The position numbers and the translations under genes are program-made. Shown here one piece after another: positions 8,513-14,972 of a stretch of DNA of 14,972 nucleotides. The DNA is taken from assembly GCA_002686115.1 (NCBI GenBank), contig NZAF01000114.1, positions 1 through 14,972 on the forward strand. The letters run 5' to 3'. The stretch's first letter is position 1; the number at the start of each line of letters is the position of its first letter. The notes beneath the pieces are model-generated. The model ran no database searches. It was not told the origin of the DNA and saw only the letters and a program-made list of their open reading frames with translations. Source of the DNA: Halobacteriovorax sp. (lineage in GTDB: Bacteria; Bdellovibrionota; Bacteriovoracia; Bacteriovoracales; Bacteriovoracaceae).

Positions 8513-9127
8513 CTAAGCGTTCGTAGCAGTAATGATTATCTCGGCCAGTTGCTTCACACTTTCTCGCATCGCTATAACACTGTGTGAAAACCCGTCACTT
8601 GTTAGTGAAGAGCGCAGAGCAAATCGTTTTACCACTGGTGAGGCCGTGCTTTTTGCTATTGCAACATGACCATTTAATATCACTTCGCCGTTATAAGTGC
8701 TCACAAAATCATCGATATGCAGGGTAACTCTCATATCTGGACCACCCTGATAATCGCCCGTGCTGGTGAGAAGGATATTATGCTTTGACAAAACAGAAGA
8801 AAGTGCTTTAGTCAGCCCTTCATCGACGGGCTCTGCCCATAAATGGCGAGTGGAAATATGCAAATTTGTATCGCTTGTTTGATAAACTAACCCTCGGTGT
8901 TTTAAGTATTCAGGCAGCACTAAGCGTTCAATTTCTATAACGGTTAATGCTTCCTCTGAAGTTGAAGTAGCTGACACTTCAGACGTGGAATGAAGTAAAT
9001 AATAAGTCAGTGATGTGGGTGTGCTGGTGCACGCAGAAAGCGTCAGCAGGGCAGACACGATGATTAACACGGATGATATGGCGGTGCGTAGCATATGCTT
9101 CAGTGGTTTCAACGTTACTGTCATCAT
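8513..9127 (-). CDS. pqiC: PqiC-like outer-membrane lipoprotein (ABC-type transport auxiliary family)
   Basis: Lipoprotein of 204 residues. A basic N-terminus and hydrophobic stretch end in the lipobox LSAC, with the acylated cysteine at 33; the residues after it (TSTP) carry no inner-membrane retention aspartate at +2, so outer-membrane sorting is expected. The body matches the PqiC/DUF330 pattern (LTYYLLHS after the lipobox, a VIEIERLVLPEYL segment, later LRVTLHIDDF-like strands). In E. coli PqiC anchors the PqiB needle to the outer membrane. The start is the first of two adjacent ATGs, with AAGGA placed 5 nt before it; it lies 38 nt after pqiB. Identification rests on lipobox, size, family pattern and position after pqiB. 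Confidence 0.85.
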   Translation of the reverse strand: MMTVTLKPLKHMLRTAISSVLIIVSALLTLSACTSTPTSLTYYLLHSTSEVSATSTSEEALTVIEIERLVLPEYLKHRGLVYQTSDTNLHISTRHLWAEPVDEGLTKALSSVLSKHNILLTSTGDYQGGPDMRVTLHIDDFVSTYNGEVILNGHVAIAKSTASPVVKRFALRSSLTSDGFSHSVIAMRESVKQLAEIIITATNA

Positions 9128-9165
9128 TTTATTCCTTACTTCAATAATCGGCCTAGCGAAACGTT

Positions 9166-10824
9166 TTACTGCTTGGCTTTAGGTTGAATGTCCGTGTCGT
9201 TATCGTCTGAAAAAATGAGACTATTGGGTGACTGATTTAGCTTTAACAGTAATGGCTGAATATTGCGCATAGTCTCCTGCAACGCATCAACGGTCTCTTT
9301 GATCTCAGATTGGTTAAAGCCACCATCGCTGTAATTTTTTAATAACCCGTCCAAACTTACAAGCACTTGATTTAAGTTACTGTTAAGGGCCTTTGCATCG
9401 ACCTCGGCAATCAAGGCATCGAAATCGTTGCTTGCGGCCTCAACCGATGCTGCAGCAGCCTGCATGTCTGATACCGCTAACTGCACATTCTCTACCATTT
9501 CTTTGAGAGGTAACTGGTTAATTTTGTCAAGAATCGCATCGGCCTTTTGCGTAAGCTGTGTAAATTCGTTGCTGACGGTTGGGATCACTTCATAGCCGTT
9601 TATCACGTCAATATGGCCACGGGAATTCGCGTCAGGTACATGCTGTAAATCAACATATAACCCACCGGTAAGAACATTACTCATACGCAACGATGCGCGA
9701 AGGTCTCGCGACAACCAGTTGCGGATAGTTTGCTTTATGGCGCTTAATCCTTCCTCAGTATCAGGCTGCCTTGCTTTGCCAGGGTAGATATTGATTAACA
9801 CTGGAATGGGGTAGTCGCGCTCGAGAATGTTACCCTCTACTGCAGGAAAAGAGTTAATGGCGGTTACATTACCAATTTCTATACCTCGATATTCTACTGG
9901 CGCACCTACGGTAAGCCCACGCACGCTTTCGTCAATTAAAAGTAAGTATTCGGCGGCCACTTTAAAGCGTGCGTCAGATGCTGATGTACTGTCTTCAAAA
10001 ATGGTAAAAAATGCGTTTTCAACGACTTGCTCTCCCTTTGGTACTCCCTCTGGAATGCCAAAAGTAACGCCATTTGCTAGCAGTGTTTCTAAGCTCCCCG
10101 TTTGGACGCTTACGCCACTGGACTCAAGTAACAACTTTACGCCGCTAACGTCCCAAAAGCGTGTGTTTTGTGTTATCAGTTTATGATAAGGCGCCTCAAT
10201 AAAGGCATCGTAATACACTACACGTTCTTCGATATCGAACGTGGCGTCTTCAAATTCCCCAACTTTGAAACCTTTGTAAATTATCGGGTCGCCAGGCTTA
10301 TAAGCAAACTCATCGTCACTTTTAAGCATAACGTGCAAACCAGGCGTGCCCGACGGCGTCACAGGAGGCCGCTCTAGAGCGGTGAAATGCAATTGCTCCT
10401 GGCCTTTATCACGCGCAGACATGGCAATGTAGCTTCCTGAAAGCAACGTATTTAGCCCCGATACTTCGGAAAAGCTGATCCGCGGTGCCACTACCCAGAA
10501 CTCTGCATTCTCGTTTAACAGATGCGCTGCGCTTGCGTCAATACGCGCGGTAACCAGTACACCGTTAAGGTCAGGTTTTAGGGTGATTTTCTTTACCTGG
10601 CCAATATCCAAGTCACGAACTTTGATAGGCGTTTTGTTAATTTCAATCCCTGTTGCGGAGTTGAGCTCGATGGTAATAAGTGGCCCTTGGTTTTTCCATT
10701 GGTAATAGACCATCCAGCCGCCAATAACAATAACCAAGATAGGAATTATCCAAATACGAGATACCGATGATGTCGGTTTTACATTTGCTTCATTTATATT
10801 GGGATCATCAAGCTTGTCGTTCAT
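9166..10824 (-). CDS. pqiB: PqiB-like MCE protein, periplasmic lipid-transport tunnel
   Basis: PqiB of E. coli forms a hexameric tube of stacked MCE rings topped by a helical needle, which spans the periplasm and carries lipids. This 552-residue protein has the same build: one N-terminal TM helix (about 24-42), three MCE domains (about 45-140, 160-260 and 285-400, each with an IKVRDLDIGQV / IIYKGFKVGEF / VEYRGIEIGNV-type core), then a long Ala/Asn/Leu-rich helical segment (about 415-530). The frame is open from an ATG at 10839, but I choose the ATG at 10824: it overlaps the pqiA stop as ATGA and has GGAAG about 8 nt upstream, while the earlier ATG has no ribosome site. The overlap implies translational coupling with pqiA. 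Confidence 0.92.
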   Translation of the reverse strand: MNDKLDDPNINEANVKPTSSVSRIWIIPILVIVIGGWMVYYQWKNQGPLITIELNSATGIEINKTPIKVRDLDIGQVKKITLKPDLNGVLVTARIDASAAHLLNENAEFWVVAPRISFSEVSGLNTLLSGSYIAMSARDKGQEQLHFTALERPPVTPSGTPGLHVMLKSDDEFAYKPGDPIIYKGFKVGEFEDATFDIEERVVYYDAFIEAPYHKLITQNTRFWDVSGVKLLLESSGVSVQTGSLETLLANGVTFGIPEGVPKGEQVVENAFFTIFEDSTSASDARFKVAAEYLLLIDESVRGLTVGAPVEYRGIEIGNVTAINSFPAVEGNILERDYPIPVLINIYPGKARQPDTEEGLSAIKQTIRNWLSRDLRASLRMSNVLTGGLYVDLQHVPDANSRGHIDVINGYEVIPTVSNEFTQLTQKADAILDKINQLPLKEMVENVQLAVSDMQAAAASVEAASNDFDALIAEVDAKALNSNLNQVLVSLDGLLKNYSDGGFNQSEIKETVDALQETMRNIQPLLLKLNQSPNSLIFSDDNDTDIQPKAKQ

Positions 10825-11963
10825 GATAACTGCTTCCATTGCTGCCAGATTAGTCGCGAATCAAACGTCATTGCGGCAACCATTGTTACAAATACGACGG
10901 CACAAAATGCGAGTGCCGCTTGGCCTGGAAATATGGACATGGTATTGCCCATTTGAATAAGTGCAACAAGCACTGCTACAACGAAAACGTCTATCATAGA
11001 CCAGCGACCTATAGCTTCGGTTATACGGTAGTAGCGAATTCTGGTTTTCCGAGATGTGGTTTTCTGCCGATGAACCGAATAATTTAACCACGCAAGTATT
11101 ACTATTTTCGCAACCGGCACAATAACACTTGCCAGCAAAATAATGAGTGCTACCGGATAAGATCCCGATTCCCACAAAGAAATTACACCACCTATGATCG
11201 TATTGGGGGTTTCTTGCCCAAAAAATTCAGTATACATAATTGGCAGAATATTAGCAGGAATATATAAAATACAGGCGGTTAACAGCAATGCCCACGTGCG
11301 CTGTATACTTCTTCTCGCTTGTTTCTCGCTAAGTGGTTTTGGTGCTGGCGGTTTTCCATCGGCCAACCACATCGCATATCGCGTGGTGTCAAACTGTGAA
11401 ATACACAGTGCTGTGAGGGCAGAAAACCCTACAAACGCGTAGAACGACAGCCCTATCGCAACATCAGCCAATTCGGTTATTTTTATTAAACTCACTAGAG
11501 TTCCAACGAGAAATATCTCAGCCATACTCCATGGAACGAGTGCCTTTACAATGGCAAAAAGCCTTGGCAAATAAAAAGGTTTCTGCTGTTTGATCTGGGC
11601 AAGCGAAAGAACGATAAATCCCAGAATAACGATGCCGGGCAGTAATACTGTAGCTAAGCTTGTGACGATAGCAAGTGACAGGTAGTCATGCTCGATAAGA
11701 ATGGTAATACCTGAGGGAAGGTCGATACTGTGCTTTTGCCCGCTTGCTTTGAAAGTTAAAAAATTAAAAGGTAACGAAAGTAATAAAAAGATCAAAGCGC
11801 TTAACGACAGCGCGAGCAGTTTTTCGCTTGCTTGATTTCTCTGTGAAAGAAGCGTGTGATTGCAAACTGGGCAAATGGCTCTTTGTCGATGAGATAAAGC
11901 AGGGATGCGAATTTGGCTGTGGCATTGTTCACACACCAAAAGTAAGCTAGGAGTTCGCGTCAT
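10821..11963 (-). CDS. pqiA: PqiA-like multi-pass inner-membrane protein
   Basis: Inner-membrane partner of the PqiB MCE tunnel, in the PqiA/LetA family. The 380 residues comprise an N-terminal zinc ribbon with CxxC pairs at Cys11/Cys14 and Cys31/Cys34, followed by two related blocks of about four TM helices (roughly 48-190 and 222-366). The second block carries the family's YIPANILPIMY motif at 234-244. The usual second zinc ribbon between the blocks is absent: the linker KPPAPKPLSEKQARRSIQR (about 204-222) has no cysteine. In this family PqiA is thought to feed lipids into, or accept them from, the MCE ring. It is the first gene of a pqiA-pqiB-pqiC-cyclase operon; the E. coli operon is induced by paraquat via SoxS, but I see no recognisable SoxS box here. 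Confidence 0.92.
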   Translation of the reverse strand: MTRTPSLLLVCEQCHSQIRIPALSHRQRAICPVCNHTLLSQRNQASEKLLALSLSALIFLLLSLPFNFLTFKASGQKHSIDLPSGITILIEHDYLSLAIVTSLATVLLPGIVILGFIVLSLAQIKQQKPFYLPRLFAIVKALVPWSMAEIFLVGTLVSLIKITELADVAIGLSFYAFVGFSALTALCISQFDTTRYAMWLADGKPPAPKPLSEKQARRSIQRTWALLLTACILYIPANILPIMYTEFFGQETPNTIIGGVISLWESGSYPVALIILLASVIVPVAKIVILAWLNYSVHRQKTTSRKTRIRYYRITEAIGRWSMIDVFVVAVLVALIQMGNTMSIFPGQAALAFCAVVFVTMVAAMTFDSRLIWQQWKQLS

Positions 11964-12022
11964 AAATAGTCGTTTCTTGCATAATGTTTATGATATATAA
12001 CCTTTTAAAATTACGAACTAAC

Positions 12023-12062
12023 AGCATAGCGTATTGTTTGAAACGCTAAAAGCATAGCGTTT
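12023..12062. promoter_or_regulatory. Inverted-repeat cluster in the pqiA / membrane-protein divergent promoter
   Basis: In the 117-bp gap between divergent genes the half-site TAGCGT occurs three times in alternating orientation: TAGCGT at 12027-12032, its complement ACGCTA at 12043-12048, and TAGCGT at 12055-12060. The last two form a perfect 8-bp inverted repeat AAACGCTA / TAGCGTTT (12041-12062, 6-nt spacer). The first and third also share the direct 10-mer AGCATAGCGT. This is the layout of an operator for a dimeric regulator. A TTGAAA at 12038-12043 could be a -35 for the plus-strand gene but lacks a good -10; A/T-rich TATATATCAT lies nearer pqiA on the minus strand. Confidence 0.5.
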
Positions 12063-12080
12063 CGATCTTCAGACATCTTA

Positions 12081-13118
12081 ATGAGTGGCGAAAAAATGGA
12101 AAGATTCAGTCTAATTTGTGCATTATATGAAGAAGGTAAGCGCTATGGACGTCGCCTGGTCTCTAAAAAGCGCATTGGTGCGGTGCGTTTCTGGAGAAGC
12201 CTGTCATTCGCTCAGCGTTGCTACTGCATTGCAACCGTGTTGCTGGTGCTTTATTTGTTTTTAGATATAAACAGCAGTGTATTTGAGCTTACTATGTTTG
12301 GGTTCGCCATGGCAGGCATAACAAACGAAATATGGCCAAGATTTATTACACTCTGGAATAGTTTGCCAGGCAAGGCTCTTATCCTTTTTGTTTATGCAGT
12401 TATTGCAAATTTTGCGTTAGCGTTCGCAAGTGGCTTGGTTAATACCGTGACAGGCGTGTCTGCCGATGCGCTGCCGTATAGCCACAATTTTGCGCTTATC
12501 TTGTCCTTACCGACGTGGTTTTTTGCTACAACTATTGCTGCTCTCATCCTTGTAACCCTGTTTATGCCAGCCTATCTCTTTATATTGATATGTTTAAAAC
12601 CATTTGGGAGAGAACGTTTGTGGCACGCAAAGCACTATCGTTTTGTGCTGTCTACAGCCTTAATTCGATATATCTGGACTTTCGCGATTGCCGTTCAACT
12701 TGTTGTGTTGTCAAGCCAAATTGGGTTTTTAGACTTGTTCAGTAGTGATGAGGGAACGCCTTTGATTACTGTAGAACGAACATGGAAAGGCAATTCAGAT
12801 CGTAACGATGCCCCGCGTGAGAGCGCAAACGTAGATGATAACGAACAGCTAGAAGCGGATTTAACCGCGCTTTTAGATGACGCCGGGCAGAAAAGCCTTA
12901 GATTTAGCAAAGCACAGCGCGACTTACTTGCGGCATTTATCTATCGATTTGAAGCAGATAGCCGCTCTCGGTGCGCTCATCCGGAGCAAACAAGAGTGAT
13001 TGAACTCAACGACTATGAAATTTTACAGATAGCCGTTTCGCCGGAAAGTGAAAATGGCTATTCGTATTCTGTAGAACCCTGCCGTTCGGCGGCCATTGGA
13101 GGTGATGAAAATAGCTAA
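12081..13118 (+). CDS. Unrecognised multi-pass membrane protein with C-terminal soluble domain
   Basis: I do not recognise this 345-residue protein. Residues 1-40 are basic (KKRIGAVRFWR), so the N-terminus is probably cytoplasmic. Hydrophobic segments follow at about 46-63, 67-84, 98-120, 137-173 (long enough for one bent or two helices) and 191-216. Residues 217-345 are hydrophilic and acidic, with a likely helical stretch near 255-290 and two cysteines (298 and 334) that could form a disulfide if this part is periplasmic. There is no catalytic motif I can name. Two starts are possible: ATG at 12081, or ATG five codons later (12096); neither has a strong ribosome site. It is transcribed divergently from pqiA across a shared repeat-bearing spacer, so a link to the pqi operon is possible but unproven. 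That it is a real gene is well supported by its length and coherent membrane topology. Confidence 0.8.
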   Translation: MSGEKMERFSLICALYEEGKRYGRRLVSKKRIGAVRFWRSLSFAQRCYCIATVLLVLYLFLDINSSVFELTMFGFAMAGITNEIWPRFITLWNSLPGKALILFVYAVIANFALAFASGLVNTVTGVSADALPYSHNFALILSLPTWFFATTIAALILVTLFMPAYLFILICLKPFGRERLWHAKHYRFVLSTALIRYIWTFAIAVQLVVLSSQIGFLDLFSSDEGTPLITVERTWKGNSDRNDAPRESANVDDNEQLEADLTALLDDAGQKSLRFSKAQRDLLAAFIYRFEADSRSRCAHPEQTRVIELNDYEILQIAVSPESENGYSYSVEPCRSAAIGGDENS

Positions 13119-13134
13119 TTTGTTTTTAGAAACG

Positions 13135-13737
13135 TCAGCGAGGTTTATTCAATTGGAAATGTAGATGCGCCTTAACAGCACACCATTCGCTGTTAATGAT
13201 CGAGAAAACGACAGTGTCTCGATAACCGCCGTTTCGCAGCTTCTGATGATTGCGTAATACACCGTCTTGTTTTGCACCAAGTCGAGCGATGGCTTGACGA
13301 GAACCGTGATTATGCCAACTGGTTCTAAACTCAACTGCTATTGTATTTAGCTTTTCAAATGCATGCGTCAGCAATAACAGCTTACTCTCAGTGTTTACCG
13401 CAGTTTTCTGTACACGTTTGGCATACCATGTATAGCCTATTTCGACGCGGTGGTTGTTTGCATCGGCATTACAAAAGCGAGTCGAACCAATTACTGTGCC
13501 CGTGGATTTTTCAATTACGACGAACGGCAAAGCCACCCCTTCATCTTTCTGTCTCAATGCTTCTTGCACATAATCTTCAATAGTGTCAATGCTTGGAACT
13601 TGAGTAAACCATAAGTTCCATAGTTCACCATCACTAGCGGCTTCAAGTAACGGTGCAACGTGAGAATGTGTTAGCGGAGCAAGCGTAATTGTCTTGGCAT
13701 CCAGCTGTACATCTGTTAGCCACGTGTTACTTTCCAT
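13135..13737 (-). CDS. GNAT N-acetyltransferase, RimJ/RimL type
   Basis: Cytoplasmic acetyltransferase of 200 residues, the usual length for the RimJ/RimL-like (COG1670) branch. Visible family features: an early beta-strand TITLAPLTHSHVAPLLEA (16-33), FVVIEKSTGTVIGSTRF (72-88), EIGYTWY (99-105), an acetyl-CoA loop of the form RVQKTAVNTESKLLLL (108-123, compare the common QRTALNTEAK pattern), AFEKLN (126-131), and the closing SRQAIARLGAKQDGVLR (146-162). Ribosomal-protein N-terminal acetylation is the classic role of RimJ/RimL, but most paralogues like this act on unknown amines, so no substrate is given. It is convergent with the membrane-protein gene (16 nt between the stops) and divergent from the AraC-like gene. 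Only a weak GAG-type ribosome site precedes the ATG. Confidence 0.9.
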   Translation of the reverse strand: MESNTWLTDVQLDAKTITLAPLTHSHVAPLLEAASDGELWNLWFTQVPSIDTIEDYVQEALRQKDEGVALPFVVIEKSTGTVIGSTRFCNADANNHRVEIGYTWYAKRVQKTAVNTESKLLLLTHAFEKLNTIAVEFRTSWHNHGSRQAIARLGAKQDGVLRNHQKLRNGGYRDTVVFSIINSEWCAVKAHLHFQLNKPR

Positions 13738-13817
13738 TTTGATTTTCTCGTCGTTTTAGTCAAAGTCCCTCTTGCTTCAAACCATACCATAGGCAACAAA
13801 ATAATGCTTTCCTTAGT

Positions 13818-14375
13818 GTGGCAGGAAGTCCAAAACCCTCGTCAGCAGAAAGTGCGATTTCTGGTATTGCCTCAGCGCAATGGAGTACCGAATTTGATGA
13901 TGCTTTGTATCGCTTACTTTTGCTAACTGACAGACCAACAGATATTGCCATGTTGGCAAGTAATCGGTTGCGTGAAGTGTATTACGCTGTTCTAAAAGGC
14001 GAGGCGGGTGGGGCCGTGCGCCGAAGCTTTGGTGTGGGCAACGGTATTGTGCGAGCTATCGAGTACTTGGCGTCTCACCTCAATGAAAGTATTACCATTG
14101 AAGATATGGCAAATAAAGTAGGCATGAGCCGGGCCGTATTTCACCGCAAGTTTAAGCAAGCCACTACTATGTCGCCTATTCAGTTTGTTAAATCGATGCG
14201 GTTGAATAACGCAGCCAAACGTATAGCTGAAGGCACAAACGTAAGTGTTGCTGCTATGGATGTTGGGTATATCAGCTCATCTCAGTTTAGCCGTGATTTT
14301 AAAAGGATGTATGGGTTATCGCCAAAGCAATGGCAAAAGGAAAACACAGCTAAAGTTGCGACTATCATGCAGTAG
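13818..14375 (+). CDS. N-terminally truncated AraC-family regulator, probable remnant
   Basis: The last 185 residues of an AraC/XylS-type regulator. Two helix-turn-helix units are intact: about 93-114 (SITIEDMANKVGMSRAVFHR) and about 143-165 (VSVAAMDVGYISSSQFSRDF), ending with the usual LSPKQW. Before them lies the end of an arabinose-binding-type N-terminal domain (DDALYRLLLLTDRPTDIAML, REVYYAVLKG). Full-length relatives are about 300 residues, so roughly 110-130 residues of effector domain are missing. They cannot be recovered upstream: the frame is open only back to 13743, those codons do not resemble the family, and DNA before 13737 is the opposite-strand acetyltransferase. The GTG start given here has no ribosome site. 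It is either a decayed gene or a short DNA-binding regulator that kept its fold; I lean to decay. Confidence 0.6.
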   Translation: MAGSPKPSSAESAISGIASAQWSTEFDDALYRLLLLTDRPTDIAMLASNRLREVYYAVLKGEAGGAVRRSFGVGNGIVRAIEYLASHLNESITIEDMANKVGMSRAVFHRKFKQATTMSPIQFVKSMRLNNAAKRIAEGTNVSVAAMDVGYISSSQFSRDFKRMYGLSPKQWQKENTAKVATIMQ

Positions 14376-14461
14376 GTGTAGTTATAATGGCCCTTGTATT
14401 GAAGACGAGCGTACTAAGGTTCGAGATTGAGGAGCGCAATTAGGCTTCATACGTAATTTAT

Positions 14462-14497
14462 AAAAAAGCCCGCCACAACTTTGCTGTAGCGGGCTTC
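14462..14497 (-). terminator. Rho-independent terminator of asnS
   Basis: On the minus strand the stem AAGCCCGC / GCGGGCTT (14466-14496), with a partly paired 15-nt loop, runs into six T's. It begins about 20 nt after the asnS stop. Confidence 0.88.
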
Positions 14498-14517
14498 TAA
14501 ATTTAGCGAACAACCGC

Positions 14518-14972
14518 TTAGAAGCTGGCGTTGCCTGGTGTACGTGGGAATGGGATAACGTCACGTACGTTTTGCATGCCGGTTACGTATGCTACAAGAC
14601 GCTCGAACCCAAGACCGAAACCTGAGTGAGGTACGGTGCCGTAGCGGCGAAGGTCGCGGTACCATGCGTAGTCTTCTTTCGATAGACCCATTTCGTCAAG
14701 ACGCGCATCGAATACATCTAAACGTTCTTCACGCTGTGAACCACCGATGATTTCACCAATACCTGGCGCTAGCACGTCCATTGCTGCAACTGTCTTACCG
14801 TCGTCGTTAATGCGCATGTAGAACGCTTTAATGTCTTTCGGGTAGTTCTGCATAATAATTGGCGCACCAACATGCTCTTCGGCAAGATAGCGCTCATGCT
14901 CAGAAGATAAATCGATACCCCATTCAACAGGGAATTCGAATTCTTTGCCGCAGTTTTGCAGAATTTCGATAG
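14518..14972 (-). CDS. asnS: Asparaginyl-tRNA synthetase, C-terminal part (cut by window edge)
   Basis: Charges tRNA-Asn with asparagine in the cytoplasm. Only the last 150 codons are in the window; the E. coli enzyme is 466 residues and the remainder lies beyond 14972. The frame runs open to the edge, with the first visible residues reading IEILQNCGKEFEFPVEWGID, so the ATG at 14853 is internal, not a start. Recognised from near-invariant class II synthetase segments: YPKDIKAFYMR, GKTVAAMDVLAPGIGEIIGG, SQREERLD, WYRDLRRYGTVPHSGFGLGF (motif 3 with its arginine) and the ending VIPFPRTPGNASF. It is followed by its own terminator, so it is a separate transcription unit from the AraC-like gene that converges on it. 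Confidence 0.97.
   Translation of the reverse strand, partial: IEILQNCGKEFEFPVEWGIDLSSEHERYLAEEHVGAPIIMQNYPKDIKAFYMRINDDGKTVAAMDVLAPGIGEIIGGSQREERLDVFDARLDEMGLSKEDYAWYRDLRRYGTVPHSGFGLGFERLVAYVTGMQNVRDVIPFPRTPGNASF

Noticed and set aside
8513..8515. Amber read-through giving a PqiC-cyclase fusion (the two genes are in the same frame, separated by TAG CTT)
   Set aside because: PqiC is exported as a lipoprotein while the cyclase domain must stay in the cytoplasm, so a fusion makes little topological sense. Reinitiation explains the spacing.
10825..10839. Longer pqiB start at ATG 10839, adding five codons
   Set aside because: No ribosome site precedes it. The ATG at 10824 overlaps the pqiA stop as ATGA and has GGAAG upstream, the usual coupled arrangement.
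14383..14388. TATAAT just after the AraC-like gene, as a promoter for a small RNA ending at 14496
   Set aside because: The nearest -35-like TTGCGA is 21 nt away, the plus-strand side of the hairpin lacks a proper T-tract, and the sequence between shows no structure.
1..14972. A hidden defence system, CRISPR array, transposon, prophage or biosynthetic cluster
   Set aside because: No repeat-spacer periodicity, transposase, integrase, nuclease, helicase, toxin-antitoxin or synthase domains are seen. Every long frame is accounted for by envelope, signalling, acetyltransferase or housekeeping genes.

Overview
The window looks like chromosome of a marine gammaproteobacterium, most likely Alteromonadales (Alteromonas-like). 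This is an inference from protein flavour (asnS end, pqi operon, RND pump, TonB receptor) and moderate GC; no search was run. There is no rRNA, tRNA, CRISPR array, insertion sequence or phage gene that I can support. Almost all of the DNA is coding, and most genes lie on the minus strand.

Layout: (1) 51-2126 (+), a TonB-dependent siderophore receptor with a TTG start, ending at a strong hairpin terminator and followed by a second G-U-rich hairpin. (2) 2293-2781 (-), an SSAT-like GNAT acetyltransferase. (3) 2890-7227 (-), a two-gene RND efflux operon, periplasmic adaptor then inner-membrane permease, ending at a textbook terminator and with no outer-membrane channel gene. (4) 7406-11963 (-), a pqiABC lipid-transport (MCE) operon whose last gene is a membrane diguanylate cyclase only 3 nt behind pqiC. 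(5) 12081-13118 (+), an unrecognised multi-pass membrane protein, divergent from pqiA across a 117-bp spacer with a cluster of inverted repeats. (6) 13135-13737 (-), a RimJ/RimL-type acetyltransferase. (7) 13818-14375 (+), an AraC-type regulator lacking its N-terminal half. (8) 14518-14972 (-), the C-terminal third of asnS, with its terminator.

The window's main theme is the cell envelope: iron-siderophore uptake, drug or solute efflux, and lipid movement between the membranes (PqiA in the inner membrane, the PqiB MCE tunnel across the periplasm, the PqiC lipoprotein at the outer membrane). The least ordinary item is the diguanylate cyclase appended to pqiABC, which may tie c-di-GMP signalling to envelope stress or lipid transport. 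The divergent membrane protein may share its control region. I see no clear undescribed multi-gene defence or biosynthetic system; the other findings are modest.
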